Shown in pieces: positions 42,864 through 56,139 of a stretch of DNA of 64,000 nucleotides. Source of the stretch: Hysterangium stoloniferum (Eukaryota > Basidiomycota > Agaricomycetes > Hysterangiales > Hysterangiaceae); NCBI GenBank assembly GCA_015178975.1, contig WHVD01000034.1:434001-498000 (forward strand), read 5' to 3'. The position numbers were made by a program, and so were the translations under genes. Each line of letters opens with the position of its first letter. Position 1 is the first letter of the stretch. The notes under the pieces are model-generated. The model saw nothing but the letters and a program-made list of their open reading frames with translations, searched no databases and was not told where the DNA came from.

Positions 42864-45088
42864 TTAAATAAGCCGCGATTTGCGGAGATGTTCTCTTACG
42901 ATCATGTCTCGTACTAGACACACAACACAAGCAAACGTGGTGGTTAGATATAAACAAATACATTGGGAGTAATCTCACCACTTGTCAATATCCCCTTCGT
43001 GGTTTCTCGGTCCTAGGATGCAAACGAAGTGAGCATAACGACGAATGAAAAGGTCCACGGAAGACTCAATTGCGAGCACTTACAGTAACAGATGTAGCAT
43101 ACCCATAAAACCGTCGCGGATTCGGTGAATATTCGCGCTGTATCGCTTGGAATTTCGATTTGAAATCTATTGAAATAACAGGTTAGTTAAAACGGATTGG
43201 AAAAATAAGCAGTTTATAACAATGCTAGAACTAAAATCAAATCTCGACAATGACTCACAAGCACTAGCCGTCTCCACATCATTAGACCTCTCCCCAAACG
43301 ATCGTACATATTTCGATAATCGCACGCCTGCCTCAAGTTTATGCGCGAGGATATCACATTTGTTGAGAAAGAGGATTAAATCGACCTGTGTGGTTGCAAG
43401 ACGGAGGGGGGGGCTTAATTAGTAAAGGGTAACACAGGGAGGAACAGAAATATGGGAACGATAATAGAAGCGGAGACGAAACAAATGTAGTAGATCTATT
43501 GTTCTCTTGATATTAGAATCATCCATACGCACATTAGCAAGCAGCTTATTAGAGCATATCGATTTCCATATTAAGACGCTGTCCTCGAGGCGATTCACAG
43601 AGTGGTCTTCCTGTTGTGGCGGGAATTGTCAGATTAAAGAGAGGAATGGGTGCAGATAGAAGGCAAATAGATTACACATACCGCTAATGCCTGATCAAAC
43701 GCACTAATCGGTGCCAGGAATATAATCGCATCTACATCGTCGAAGAACGGGACCCATGTCGCTGTTTTGTTCCGCAAAACGTCACTTTATTAAATTAATC
43801 GGCAGGTAGCATTCGAGACTTACGCCGCTATACGAGAAATAAAAACAAACATCAATTTAGGGGGAAAAGAAGAGAGGGACGACGGAAATGAAGGCCAGCT
43901 TACCTGACTCCGACTTCCACCCACGTCGTATATCCGCCATTCCGAGCCAACCTCCCGCCCTGCTTCCATGTCAAATCGGTACTCGGTCACTCCGACTGTT
44001 TTTAGCCGTGCACGCAGGACGTCATCTAAGCAATCAGAAGTTAGATGGAACTACAATATATCAGACATCGCAGATACCATCAGACGGCATATACCCCGTG
44101 GCCGTAATACGCTCCAGGTCATCTAAGAAGCTGCCATAAAACGGGCTTCAGCACCATCCCAGCGCACAAACACACTCGCAAGAAAAGCGACTCACAACCC
44201 CGGGCCCTCCTCCACCCTCACCTTCCGCCGCTTCAAAACCTCCCGCACAGTCGCATCCTCCCACAGGGCCATCATCTCCTCTCTACAGCTCCAAATAACG
44301 CCCGTCGGCTCGTCCCACTCCGCCTCCTCCTCCGCAGTCGGCGACGCGCTCGTCCCGAGCGTCCCCCACGCGCGCAGCTTCGCCATCGCCGCGCTGCGCA
44401 CCGCCACCTCCTGCTTGCCGCGCTTCTTCTTCCCGCCGAACGCGACGCGCGCGCCGACGGCGGCCTCCTCGTCCCCCAGCTTCGCGATGAGCACCTCCTC
44501 GACGCCGCGCAGCGGCTCCAGGCGCGCCTTGATGATCTCGAAGTCGTCGCTGAAGAACAGCGGGTCGTCGGACACGTCGTCCGGCGTCGCGTGGAGCGTC
44601 TGGAGCGACTCGGACTGCGCCTCCGAGAGCGCGTCGAGGACGGTGAGCATGGAGCGCACGACGTTGAGCTGCACGATGGCGCGCCAGAGCAGCTTCTCCG
44701 CGCGGAAGGCGTGCGGGGTGTATTGGAGTTGGAATTGGCGGAGCGTCGTCGATTTGCCTGTGAACAAGGGGGCTCGGTACGGGACGGGGAAGGGGGAGAA
44801 GGGGAGATCGGGTGCCTACCGCTTTCGCTCTGACCAAGCAGGAGGAGCCGCACCACTCGCTTCCTCCTCTCCGCCGCTCGTTCGGCCTAGGCATGTGTTA
44901 CTTTTTGGACGCGGGAATAGTGCAGAGCTTCACACCTTCAGACTCTCATCGATAGCATTGCTCACGCGCAATGCCTCTTGTTCCCTAGCCTCCCGCTCCG
45001 CACGCTGTTCTGGCGTTTCATTTGCTGGCGGTTGTAGCGCAACAGTGATCGGATCCGGGGAGGCTGGTCGGAGCTTGGAAGGCATCAT
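42864..45088 (-). CDS. Heterotrimeric G protein alpha subunit, atypical
   Basis: Twelve-exon model (minus): 45088-44936, 44886-44820, 44757-44196, 44130-44078, 44025-43904, 43827-43824, 43761-43682, 43610-43533, 43385-43259, 43166-43084, 43012-42979, 42913-42864. It gives 1413 nt, 470 residues, with every junction GT/AG and in frame. Motifs: P-loop GQSESGKST (69-77), switch I RARLKT (Arg285, Thr288), switch II DVGGS (312-316), FFDDVDAIIFLAPIS, LNKCD (380-384), and a TSVT-D segment in place of TCAT. The catalytic glutamine of DVGGQ is serine, and the usual N-terminal MGC lipidation motif is absent (MMPSKLRP). A basic insert (KKKRGK) lies in the helical domain. It resembles the expanded atypical G-alpha genes of Agaricomycetes. 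Role: receptor-coupled signalling at membranes; partner unknown. Confidence 0.9.
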
Positions 45089-48000
45089 GAATGGCGTATA
45101 TAGGATTGTCGAAAATCCACTTCCTGGGGGTAGTGATATAGTTACTTCCGTATCTTCGTGTCGTAGGAAAGTCCTAAACCGGGATATTCAATATCGTAAA
45201 ATTGCCCTTTGCTATTTAACTCCAATCTCCCTATTATCCTGTATATAGATGGCCTGTATCCGTAGCTGGTTGGCCTATTAAACTTGCTACAGAAGGTTAG
45301 ACTCGGAGTGGTGGGTGGGTGTGGCGGCGTGACAAGTACAAGCCGCTACGTGATATTTTGCCAGTATTGATATAAACAAATTTTTGTTTCTTTGTCTTGG
45401 TATTACAATGGAGGGTACCCTGTACACCGTCAGCAACCTTTGCATGACACTAGTGGAGTCAGACGACCCGCACTCACGACTTAAGGTGCCTATATCTCTC
45501 AAGTCCCTTACTTCGCGTTTGAACGTTTCTAAAATCTCGCATAAAAATGCATGGCTTTATATTATATCGTCACTATACATACGGGTGGACTCCCGCTATC
45601 CAAACGCCTGAAAAGATGGCGCAGATTGAAACATTAGTGCGCAGTTCCGGCATTAGTGGTCGGTTTACGCACTTTTAAGAGCTCACTGCTATGAAATGCA
45701 AGGGGAATCAGTTGGCACCTAGCACAGACACGACACAGCTCACTGAAGTGAAGAACGGAAGAGAAACGAGCGGTATCGGCAGCCAGAGTCGCCTTCTTGA
45801 TGGTCAGTTAGATTAGGCGCCCAAATATAACGGCGCTTCACACAAACGTAAGCAATGATTGTCATTATTACTCCATGACCCCGGAGAGTCAAGTGGAAAT
45901 AAATAAGCAAGACTCAAGAAAAAGCCATTGGTCGTGTTACTTGAGCCATGGGAAAGAAAAAACATTTTATTTTACTTATTACTTCGATTATCGATTTTGT
46001 TTAATTCCTGTAAATATTATTGCCTGTATGCTGTTATGGTTAAGGATATATCGGTTGCTGCGTGCTTGTTCAATTCGTGGTTCCGTCTCTGTTGCCCAAC
46101 CGTCCCGTTGCTCGGCCGCATTCCTCTAGATCTGCCCGGCGGAAGGCACGCCCAAAAAAATTTGTGCCCTGGCGGAAGATTGAGGCACGACTTCATGCGC
46201 CTTATCCAAAAAACTCGAACCACCTTGGCAACGACAGCGAAGACGAAGAACCGCTATTCTTCTCCACGGAACAGTAACCACTCTGTAAGCGAAACATATG
46301 GCGCACACGAGTCGTGTACATCCTCCAGAGATCGTTACCAACATCCTGCAAAGGCATCATTGTGGTTGTAGACCCTGCACGCAACATATCTAAATAATAG
46401 TGATAATGAAAATGAAGATCCAGAGACACATGTACAGGCACACTTGTACTGAGCGAAGTTCCATTCCTCACTCAGACTTTCTCGATATAACTCTCACGCA
46501 TGGGTGCCTGAGCTAGGTCACATCTGGGATTAATTAACGTAGGCACATTTCGCTGTCCCTTTAGATTCACCATCGTTTTCTCAACTGCAAGTCTCAGGAG
46601 GGTGATCGAAGGGGGCAGCCTGTTAAGCGGCGTCCATCGCTTATGAACAATCATCTTATCTCACAATTTTTTGCGTTGAAAAAAAAAGGCTAAACTTGAA
46701 GTTGCAGTGCTAGAGGTTGATATTGGGTTGTGAACTGCGCATGCGCATCAGGCACCATCACACAAGCAAGATCATACCTATATGAGCAATAAATAGTTAC
46801 TGATGAGTGAACTGGGGTCAAAGAGACAATTGATGATTACCTCTCCGGCCTGACTCGGTTGGCGTTACTTTGAGTATACAATGTGGACAATGGCTTCATT
46901 ACTGGATGTATAAGTAATTATGATAGTTATGCACAGCAAGGGGGTGTGGCGCCTCGTTCCTCACCTCACAGCCGAGCAAGGGTTCCAAGACTTGTGTGTG
47001 AAACGATTCCGGCACCACTATATGAGCAGCAACACCTACCCCACTGCCAAATGCTAGGCCCTACAACCCACAATTTCGCCTATTTCATTGCAGCCCAAGT
47101 ACCGGCCCCGACTTGGCAACCCTGGTCCCTGTTGCGTCGAATAATATCAGCATAGTGATAATCATATCCGACCCACGTGGACGGAGTAATACGTGGTTTG
47201 TCGATCGAAAATACACCACATTGCGTGGCATCTGCTTAGACAATATTTTGCTGTGATGATCAATCTTCCTTACAAAAAACCGCTGCGCGGCCAGAAATTT
47301 CGAATGACGAGACCGATCGTAAACTACAACACCCCGGCACCAGTCACGGCTTCTATTCATATCGGCATCCTTCATACTCCTGCAGGGTAATATACCGCCA
47401 CTTGACTTAAATATCTGTTATCTAGGTGGATCGACCCGAATACCTGTTGATCTTGGGTAGATCAAACATGAGATAGGAGCAGCCTAAATAAAGAAATGCT
47501 TAGATCAACTGAGATTTAATATGCCCAAATTGATCTGTGACATTGTGACCCGTCTTCGTGGCACTCGACCTTCCCGGGGTCTACATTGATGGGCAATTCT
47601 CCATTGATATTCTCCATTGATAACAGCACGTGAAAGATCATCCTTTTCTCCTATTAGTAATTAAGAAGGAAAGCGTAATTATATAAGCCTAATTAAGTAC
47701 GCTGAGTCCCCGTGAGGTACCATCAGCCGAACTTCAATTTGGGTGGCTACACCTGGAGTAAATACACGACAACAATGGCGTCAGCCTTTACCCCTTTTGG
47801 ATAATTATGCCCAAGTGGATATTTACATTCTGGGCACCATAATCCACACGGCCCCCATGTATCAAGTATGTTCCACTCCCCATGTCATTCCTCAATAGAA
47901 ATCATATATTATGGTGGAAAATCAAAGGCTTTTCCTTTTGAAATAGACGACACCTACATGATGAGCAAGTTCATGTCCCTCCATTTGCGAATTCTAGGCC

Positions 48001-49341
48001 TGGCAATAATGTCCCCTGAGCTGGAACGATTTACACTGCACATTTTCAGCTTGTGTCAAGGGTGAACGTCAGTTACCAGATATCTTGAGGTATGTGGAGT
48101 CCTTAGGAGGAGCTGGCGGTGGCATTGTGATGGCAACTGCCAGTGTCATGTCTCACGTTCAGTTTGAAACCCCTTAATTCTCTACCAAATGTATCACATC
48201 CATGCGTCGATGTCGGTTATGCACATCTCGCAGGTCTGAAGAGGTCAAATGGACCGCGACTAGTACTTACGACAGCAGATGGGGCAAGACTTCGGATGTG
48301 AAGATATGGCCCCGGTTTCCAGTCTGGGTGCAGAGAAAGTGACAAGTTGTTAGTACCACGCCACGTCGGCTGTGCCTATATCTTGTTTGGCCGGTTAATG
48401 TTCACTAATGGCAGATATGTTGTTCCGGGCTTCAAAAATACGCTTATCTTATCACTATTAATGAACATAGGACACTGCTTTTCACCCTCAATAATGCATG
48501 AGTGGCCCCTTGCCGTCCTATGCAGTCCCAGACCCCGCATACCTTCAACCGACAATGTCCAATTTCAGCCCTGGTTTTGTAAGATGGCGGGTTAATTAAC
48601 GGCTCCGTAACTGTTGGATTACCGCCATATTGCAGCCGTTACTATCGTCCCTTGGCTAATTTGGTGAAGAAGCACATGCATCGATAAATCATTCGTTGGT
48701 GATCCAACCCAGCGTTGTTGGTCAGATCAAATCTATTGATCCCGTCTAGTCTGACGGTTGGGCCTGACCTAGATCCGTCATACGTAGGGTACAAAATCTA
48801 GGGAATCATCAAGGGTGAAGTCGAGAAACACCGATGGGGCTGTCGGCATATGCGACATCTCATTGTAAATAAATCAATAAAAATTTGAGGCCAATATTAT
48901 AATTACTTACAACGTCGGATATTTGCCTCAACAATAAAAATTCCGCATATCCCCAGCTTCTTGTGATGGCAACAACAATAACCAGCCCCAATAATTGGCT
49001 TTGAAGGTGGAGGTGTCACAGAACGTGGATTCAGATTTGGATGCTTTGTGGGGCAGACGATACTGAGAGAAGTATGTACAATTCATCTCTCCCATGAAAC
49101 TCTTCACTACGGTAAAATGTTTGGTAAGATGGACTCACACACCTTCAAAAACAACAACTTGAGCTATATTATCTGTTGCAGGCGACTCCTGAGTCATTAA
49201 ATAGATAGGGAAGTAGCACACAGTCATTGATCAAAATAACATCATTTATTATAATATATAACATTAAACGAATCTTTTGGCGCCTGCATTTGACCCCTCG
49301 GTCAATTTCCTAAGCGCCTACATACCCTGCATACACCAATC
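45089..49341. other. Intergenic, no gene supported
   Basis: About 4.2 kb between the G-alpha start and the ABC transporter stop. It has only short overlapping open frames and no conserved motif, tRNA or transposon end that I can recognise. A 46062-46277 frame with an acidic end (NDSEDEEPLFF) is the only mildly coding-like piece. Confidence 0.5.
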
Positions 49342-52300
49342 CTATCTTATCATTTTGGGGTCGCACGACGGAGTCGACTTGCAATTAAACGAAAGGGATT
49401 CCACGTTCTCACACGAAACATATACATGCCGAAGTATATCATGGACATCTATCGAAAATGTTACGACCGTCACTTCACCAAGAAACATAGCACAAGCACA
49501 CACATTAAATAGGATGTAAGCGAACAAAAAGCCGACATCGCGCCATCGCAGGCGGAAATAGATATTAAGGGTCGACCTTCGAGGTTGATAGATCAATTAA
49601 TTCTGGGGCGCAAAGGTTACTTTACTTACAGATACTTATCTGCAGAATCAACGGGACAGAAGCGGCAGCTGGACATAGAGGCACCATCCACCAAATAGCC
49701 ACCGTTCGCTTGAATGAATTTGAACATAAAATCGCCACAGGACCGTCCACTCGGCGGAGTCAACGTGACGAATTCGGGATCTGAGCATTGCAGAGCTATG
49801 CCTCCAAAGCCGTTGCCCGCCAATGCCTCGATGAGGTCTAGAGTAAGTTTTTTTGAGATCGTTCAGAACTTGCTGGAGATATGCATTTTCAAAAAAACCC
49901 ACAGGTGAATGGTGATAGGTGATATAGCCAATGCCAAAAATTGATAAGCTGATGATACGGTTGAAGGACACCTAGAACAGCTTATGTGAGCGACTGGAGA
50001 CGAAGACTAAATAGTGAGACATGCCGCTGAAGACTAGACTGATACTGAACAAAGCCCCAAAAATCAGACCACCAATCTCAGCGGTAGGGGACACAGAGGC
50101 CACTGCTTGGCTGAGCGTCGTATAATAGAGGGGATAGATAACACCATAGACAAAATACTACATTAAATCCGCTCAGAATACATTCGAGAGGACATGTCAG
50201 ATATACCTGGAAACCTGCTCGATCGGGCTCACTCGGCCATCCGATAGTCCAGTACCAACAGAAAAAGAATATGGTGGATCCAATAATATTGAATGGGATT
50301 TCAACGAGCTGTACACGATATGAGAACCAGCACAATACTCAATAGAAAATCTGACCATGCTGGCTGTCACCAAGGGTATCCAATGATACATCTTAGACTG
50401 GCGTTCCCTGTCCTCATAAAGTTGCCTAAAGGTGTCATCTATCAATGTCTACTAGGGAGATTGGGCTAGATCGAAACATCCACCTGAGGCGTATGAAAGG
50501 GACTTGCAACATGTTCGAATGGAACGACCCAACCACGACGCCCATGAAGCACGCAAATATACTGTTCTGCACGCCTTGGTAATTATGCTTGGTGTTGAAG
50601 AACGTAAAGCCGATGAACAGCCCTATAAAACAAGTTAACCCGTGAATTATATGCGTCAGTGAATCACGATACTCGCCAGCAAATATATTGACGGCAAGTT
50701 TGCTTGCGAGATACATGGCGTCTCTGAAGTAGTTTTGATATGCGCGCCGAAGCAACTCGGTCAACTGAAACCCGACTGGTGCGGGAAATACGGGCGGTTT
50801 TTTCTGCGTTTTCGCAGCCGGGGCTGAGCCTTCCGATCTCTTGATAATATCGTCAAGCTGCTGACGCATCTCTCTACAGCGTGGTGATTTACGCCACGCT
50901 GCGTGCCAATCGATGCTGCTGCGTGCCGTCGCGCCGGCGCCGATCACATCTAGTATATCTAGAAGCAGCCAAAGTTTTAGTTGCGCATCATGAGACCCGA
51001 AATACTGAGACGCATGCATTCAGCAGGATTCTCCCAGTCTTCGCACTTTCGCGCTCCGTTGCTCTCGAAATAATGGAGCAATTGGTTGGAGTTTGGCCCG
51101 AGCTCTCCAAAATAACAAGTCTGGCCTCCTTTTCGTAACAGCAAAAGGCGGTCGAAGAAATGAAACAGTTCGGAGGAGGGCTGATGAATGGTGCAGAGAA
51201 TCGCCTGTCCATGATCAGTTAGTGATCGAAGCAGTTTCATAATAGCCCAAGCGTTCTGGGAAGATAATCCAGAGGTTGGCTCGTCCAAGAATAGCAGAAG
51301 TTGCGGCTATACAACTAGATCAATGGATTGTCGTCAAAGATATATATGTCAGCACACTTTTGCCGCCAATTCAACACCAATGGTGAGGCGCTTTAGGAAT
51401 AATTTAAAAAGATAACCTACTTAACAAGAAGGCAGGGGATTACATACCTTTCGTTGCTCAACATTAAGTCCTTCCCTGGGCACTCCAACAATTGCCTCGG
51501 CATATGACTCCATCTCACACATTCTAATCACCTCCTCGACACTACAAATGAAACTTTCAATGGATTGTATTTTCAACCAGGAAAAAGAACGTACTATGTG
51601 TATTTCTCCGCCCTTGAAACCGTTGCTGGTTGTCTTAAAACGGCGCTGAATCTCAAGGCTTCTCGGACACTTGTAGTTTCGAGATGTATATCCAGTTGTT
51701 GGCAATATCCCGTCTGTGCTGCAAAATCCGCCGGAAGTGGGCCACCGTTTATGAATCGATCTCCCGTCAGCACACCCGTTGTCTGCCGTTCAGCCAGAGC
51801 ATTGAGCAATGTCGTTTTTCCAGCCCCACTTTCTCCGAGAAGTGCAGTCTAATTTATGAAAATTAGAGATGAAGTCCTAAATGTCGTATGCCACCCACTA
51901 ATTTCCCAGGAACGACGTAGCCAGAAACATCATCGAGAAGTCGCCGATAATTTCCTCTCGATAATTGAATCTCATATGTTAGATGATGCCAAGAAAATAC
52001 ACTTTTTGAGGAACAAAGCACAGTTTTGGGATCATGCCTAGTATCGGCGGCGGCTTGCCGGCCAATAGTATTGTCCATAATGGTCCGGTCGTGCTCTTCT
52101 TCGTCTTTACTTTCGGTCTTTGGAAGGCTCGTGCCGCGCTTGAATATCAGCTGCGTTCCCCCCCCTGACGATGTATTTCCGCCGCGCTCCGTCTGGTATA
52201 GAAACCATAGCAAAAACGCAAACCAGAATAAGAGAAGAATGCCCCTGTAACCGGAGTAGTCAGATGGGCCAACGTCCAGAAGGGCACAATAATGGCCTAC

Positions 52301-54794
52301 AAGTTACGCCACACGTGGGAGTATTTATAGCCAAAGTTGGCGTAGATGAACTGGTCTCCATTCACCGTATCCGAGCCGCTAACCGACCCCAGAGTTGAAC
52401 ACACTTGATTTGCGATGTTGACATTTTCGTATCCTGGTCCTGAAGGAATCAAGGATGAACATTTGCCATCAAGCCCGTGAAATTCATTAGCAATCAAGGA
52501 CTCGAAGGCATACGTGATTGGATTGAGGTAGGTGATCCTGTTTGATATAAATAACGACGACAGAGTATACACTGATTAGCCCCGTACCATTTCAAGGCGC
52601 CAATCATAGTAGGCCGTGGAATAGTGTAGCCCGTGTAGATAACAAGAACCAGGGTGCCAAGTCCTGATATAGCTTGCGCTTCCGATGCTTTTGCAAAGCT
52701 TGCAGCCATGCCTCGATAAAATGCCTTCATGGTCAAACTTGACAGGAATGTGAATAATACGTAGATAAAGAAATTAGATGGGTGGCGTTGAAGACGGGTC
52801 ATAAAGTATATGATAATATCGAAAACCAGCAGAATAGTCAGAGATATAGGCTGCAAAATACAATGTTACCTATTGAAACCGGGAAACAGCTGGAAAGATA
52901 AATACTCACCATGTCTACAATTGTCAGTGCCAAGGCATCTACAAATGGATGATAGAGGGCAGCCCGTTGATGTCGGGCCACAATTGGCCGCTGCACATAC
53001 AGAGCCGGAATTTCAGACATACTCGTCAAAGCACTGAAGAGGATGGAGAAAAAGAGAACTCCGCCCCTAGAAAAGTATGCACTGGTGGCTACAGGCAATT
53101 GAAAAAAAATAGATCCCATGATAAGGGCTTGCCATATAAAATTGAATGCAAGGATAGCTACGAAACGTAATAAATTAGTGCGAAGTAGCTGCCGATCGTA
53201 GGACTTTATTACATACCTCGGGGTGTCATGTCTCCCCGTATGATTTGAACACGCCGCTTTATGAGGAGACCCAGCTGAAGGTACAAGCTTATAGTATGTG
53301 GTGATTTCTTTCGCTGGCGTTTCGCATGTTCAGCATGAGCTGAAGTCCGGTATGTCGCGATTTGTTCGTCGCGCCGGATATTGTAAAGTTGCTGTTGGAC
53401 ATCAGCTGCATTCGCCTTTCCAAGATCACACTTTTTAAAAAATGCCGCAAATTCACCAGGCGTCCTGGGGACATGCGCCTCGTAGCCTTGGCGTACAACT
53501 CGCGAAGTGGGATCGGTAACGCTAACAAGGAAGTCGGCAGTTGTTTGCCTGTAAGCCGGTTCGTATCCCATGTTCATAAAATAATCTCGGGCGCGTTCGG
53601 CTGGCCCGAAGTATGACATACGCCCTGCGTCGAGGACGGCGACTTTGTCGAAGAGTCGGTATATACTCTCTGAGGCCTGGTAGATCGTTACAATGGTAGT
53701 GACTTTAGCGATATCCGTCGCAATGCGAAGTGCGGTGGTGAATTCAAGTGCGGTCGAGGCATCCAAACCGCGAGTCGAGCTAACGCGAGACATGAGATGC
53801 CCGATGTTAAAATGGACAGCCACTTACTTGTCCCAACAGGCCACCCGAACTCGAGTACTCATCATTTCGGCGATGCTGACTCGCTTTTTCTCACCACCGC
53901 TGACGCCGCGGATATGCTCATCGCCCACCTTCGTGTTAAAGGTATGCGTCAAGCCAAATACGATTCCGAGGATGTCGACAATGTTGTGGATATATTGCTG
54001 CCTTGACTGCCCTTCAATACGCATGCGAGGAGCTCGAGCTGCCGTAGACACCCCCTGTAGGTGCTAATTGTAAGAAATAAAAAATGTAGAGGCCCCACTT
54101 ACCAGGGTCTGCCGGACGGTCAGAGTAGGGAAATGGATATCCTCTTCAGGAGAGTAACCAGTATCCCCACGGTAATGCTCCTCCATGACTTCAGGGCTAA
54201 TTCCGTCGTAGGAAATCTCGCCTTCTACGGCATGAAATCCCCCCCGCTCGTTGGCAAGTGTTTTCAAAAATGTGCTGCATCCCGATCCAGGTTGTCCTAG
54301 AACGAGGAGCATTTCTCCGGGTCTAATAGTCCCCTCAAACCCCTCGAGAATATTTTTGACAGGCGGATGTAGAATGCTTCGGACATGAGAGATAAAATGC
54401 AGTGGATTTAGAGCCGAAAATATGGTGTTCTGGTATTTAAGTGCTGCACCAAGTCCTATAGCTCGAAGGTCCTTGTAAGGGTCAGCACTACTCATGGCTG
54501 TTAAACACGCAGTACCTTGAAAGTAACACCAATCTCGCGGAGTGTGATCCCCTCTTCTGCAGCTTTGTCCCACCGAGCTTTGAGATATTTATCGAACCGA
54601 AAATCATCTTCGATAGTATTTGTACCCAGTGTTGATTGGGCTCCGACGTTCCCCACTACACCGTTCTCGGGGGCGTTCTCTTGTGATGGGGAAACAACAG
54701 ACCCTTTCTTTGCAAAGTGGTCTAAAGGCACCTCTAGCCGCGGCGATGCTGATGAGTTCTGTCGGGACGCAGAAGGTATTTTTGTCATGGACAT
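49342..54794 (-). CDS. PDR-type (ABCG) full-size ABC transporter
   Basis: Multi-exon gene read on the minus strand. Exon 1 is 54794-54516 ([13 protein letters not shown] to GVTFK). A 44-nt intron with a CTGAC branch joins it to [12 protein letters not shown]1: Walker [10 protein letters not shown] with the Cys typical of PDR proteins (near 54285), signature [10 protein letters not shown] (near 53895), Walker [13 protein letters not shown] split by an intron. The first membrane domain follows at about 53200-52300. NBD2: Walker [15 protein letters not shown] (near 51825), degenerate signature LNVEQRK, Walker [11 protein letters not shown] (near 51275), H-loop [11 protein letters not shown]. The second membrane domain runs to about 49500, ending [14 protein letters not shown]. 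Exports drugs or hydrophobic metabolites at the plasma membrane (family knowledge). I found no disruption; inner exon borders are only approximate. Confidence 0.88.
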
Positions 54795-55392
54795 GGGAAG
54801 AATTAAATGTATCAGAGAACATTTGATATTTGGCCCATTAAATAATGTCTATGACCAAGGAAGAAAGGTAACACATTTGACGTCACTAAAACCGTCCGTG
54901 TCTGTAAGGTAGTAAGCAGCAAAGTATCAAATCAAGCACCTTTCATCAACGGATATCTGAGACATAGAAGCCCATCGGAATGGTATTATTTAAATGTATC
55001 AACCCAACTGCAGGGGGGTTTGTAAGGAGACTTCAGTTTAAGACACCCAAGTTTGTCATGTGGCCCACTGTGTGCTCACCAACCAACGGCTTGTGTTTGA
55101 CTCGTTATATACGCAAGATGTCTAGGATTTCTCACTTCTCAAGCACTCGAAAGAACATCTCGATTAGAGATGTCGAAATAATTAACTTGAATTACGGCAT
55201 AAGCCATATTATTGTAATATTTCATAACTCAGCAGACATTAATATTTCCATTTCAGGAAAACTGCAATAGCCTCAGCTATTAATTGTGGTTCAGTGAAAG
55301 GAATATTTTTAAAAGAATATTTTTGTTAAAACACGTCTCAATTGCAATTGTACGGAGTCGCCCATGAGGGGAATGGGGCAAAAAAACAATTA
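54795..55392. other. Promoter/intergenic of ABC transporter
   Basis: No gene seen. Upstream region of the ABC transporter and 3' flank of the tRNA. Confidence 0.5.
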
Positions 55393-55486
55393 GCCCCACG
55401 CGGGGGTCGAACCCGCAACCTTAAGATGCTTACCCGGTCAGATGGACTGTAAGAGTCTTACGCTCTACCGATTGAGCTAGCAAGGC
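55393..55486 (-). tRNA. tRNA-Lys(CTT) with 22-nt intron
   Basis: Minus strand: acceptor GCCTTGC / GTGGGGC, D-arm GCTC-AATCGGTA-GAGC, anticodon stem TAAGA/TCTTA with loop C-T-CTT-A-A, T-arm GCGGG-TTCGACC-CCCGC. Exon 1 is 55486-55450, the intron 55449-55428 starts after position 37 as in eukaryotic nuclear tRNAs, and exon 2 is 55427-55393 (72 nt mature, CCA not encoded). B-box GGTTCGACC is present. Confidence 0.92.
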
Positions 55487-56139
55487 GCTGCAAACTAGTC
55501 GGTTGGTATTGAATATCAAGACTAAAATTATGCATAGACGCCCACAACCCACAACCACCCTGGCTTTGATTAGCAAACTACTGCACAGCAATAATTTTCG
55601 TCTCTCTAGGCATATCATCCGCAGCAAATGTCTATCCTTTAAAGGCACTCCCAGAGTATGTTTACACACACAATTCTACTCGACCTGTCGCAGCAGATCT
55701 TTGTGAGCTAGGTGCCGTGCTCAGCGCGTCACACAAAACATATGAGCCGATTGATTTCTTTGAGATTTCGAACTCGACGAAGGAGCAGAGGCTTTCAAAG
55801 CTCGTTCAGAAGGGAAGGCTTAATCACCCCGGCCAAACCAGCTGAAGGGACCATCATATATGATTTTACACTTGAGCACCACTTGCATATATACCGTGGA
55901 TAATGTCCAGCGCCATATACGTATTCTTCAGCTAATGCAGAATTTGCACGTCAGGAGTCTACCAAACAGCATTTTAACGAAATTAACTGGTAATCTTATA
56001 TGCCTCGCTTGTATTTAGGTTAGTGGTCGCCCGAGGTAATGTATATATCATCACTACGAGGACAAGTCTAGGTCTGAATGTCTGCAAACACGGATATGAT
56101 GATGATACTTTTGACTGATCTCCAGTGGTAAGGTGCAAT
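55487..56139. other. Intergenic, nothing recognised
   Basis: Between the tRNA and the end of the aspartate kinase gene. I see no coding or RNA feature. Confidence 0.5.

Noticed and set aside
44415..45248. Plus-strand open frame of 277 codons over the G-alpha gene
   Set aside because: It is the complement of a high-GC coding exon. The minus strand gives a complete 12-exon G-alpha model with all GTPase motifs.
45928..46371. Overlapping frames of 70-150 codons in the 45-49 kb intergenic region
   Set aside because: No recognisable domain, no consistent splice sites joining them, and open frames on both strands. Not supported as a gene.
54516..54573. Apparent frameshift near the N-terminus of the ABC transporter
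   Set aside because: A 44-nt GT/AG intron (54472-54515) with a CTGAC branch site joins GVTFK to DLRAIGLGA in frame and matches the PDR family, so no frameshift is needed.
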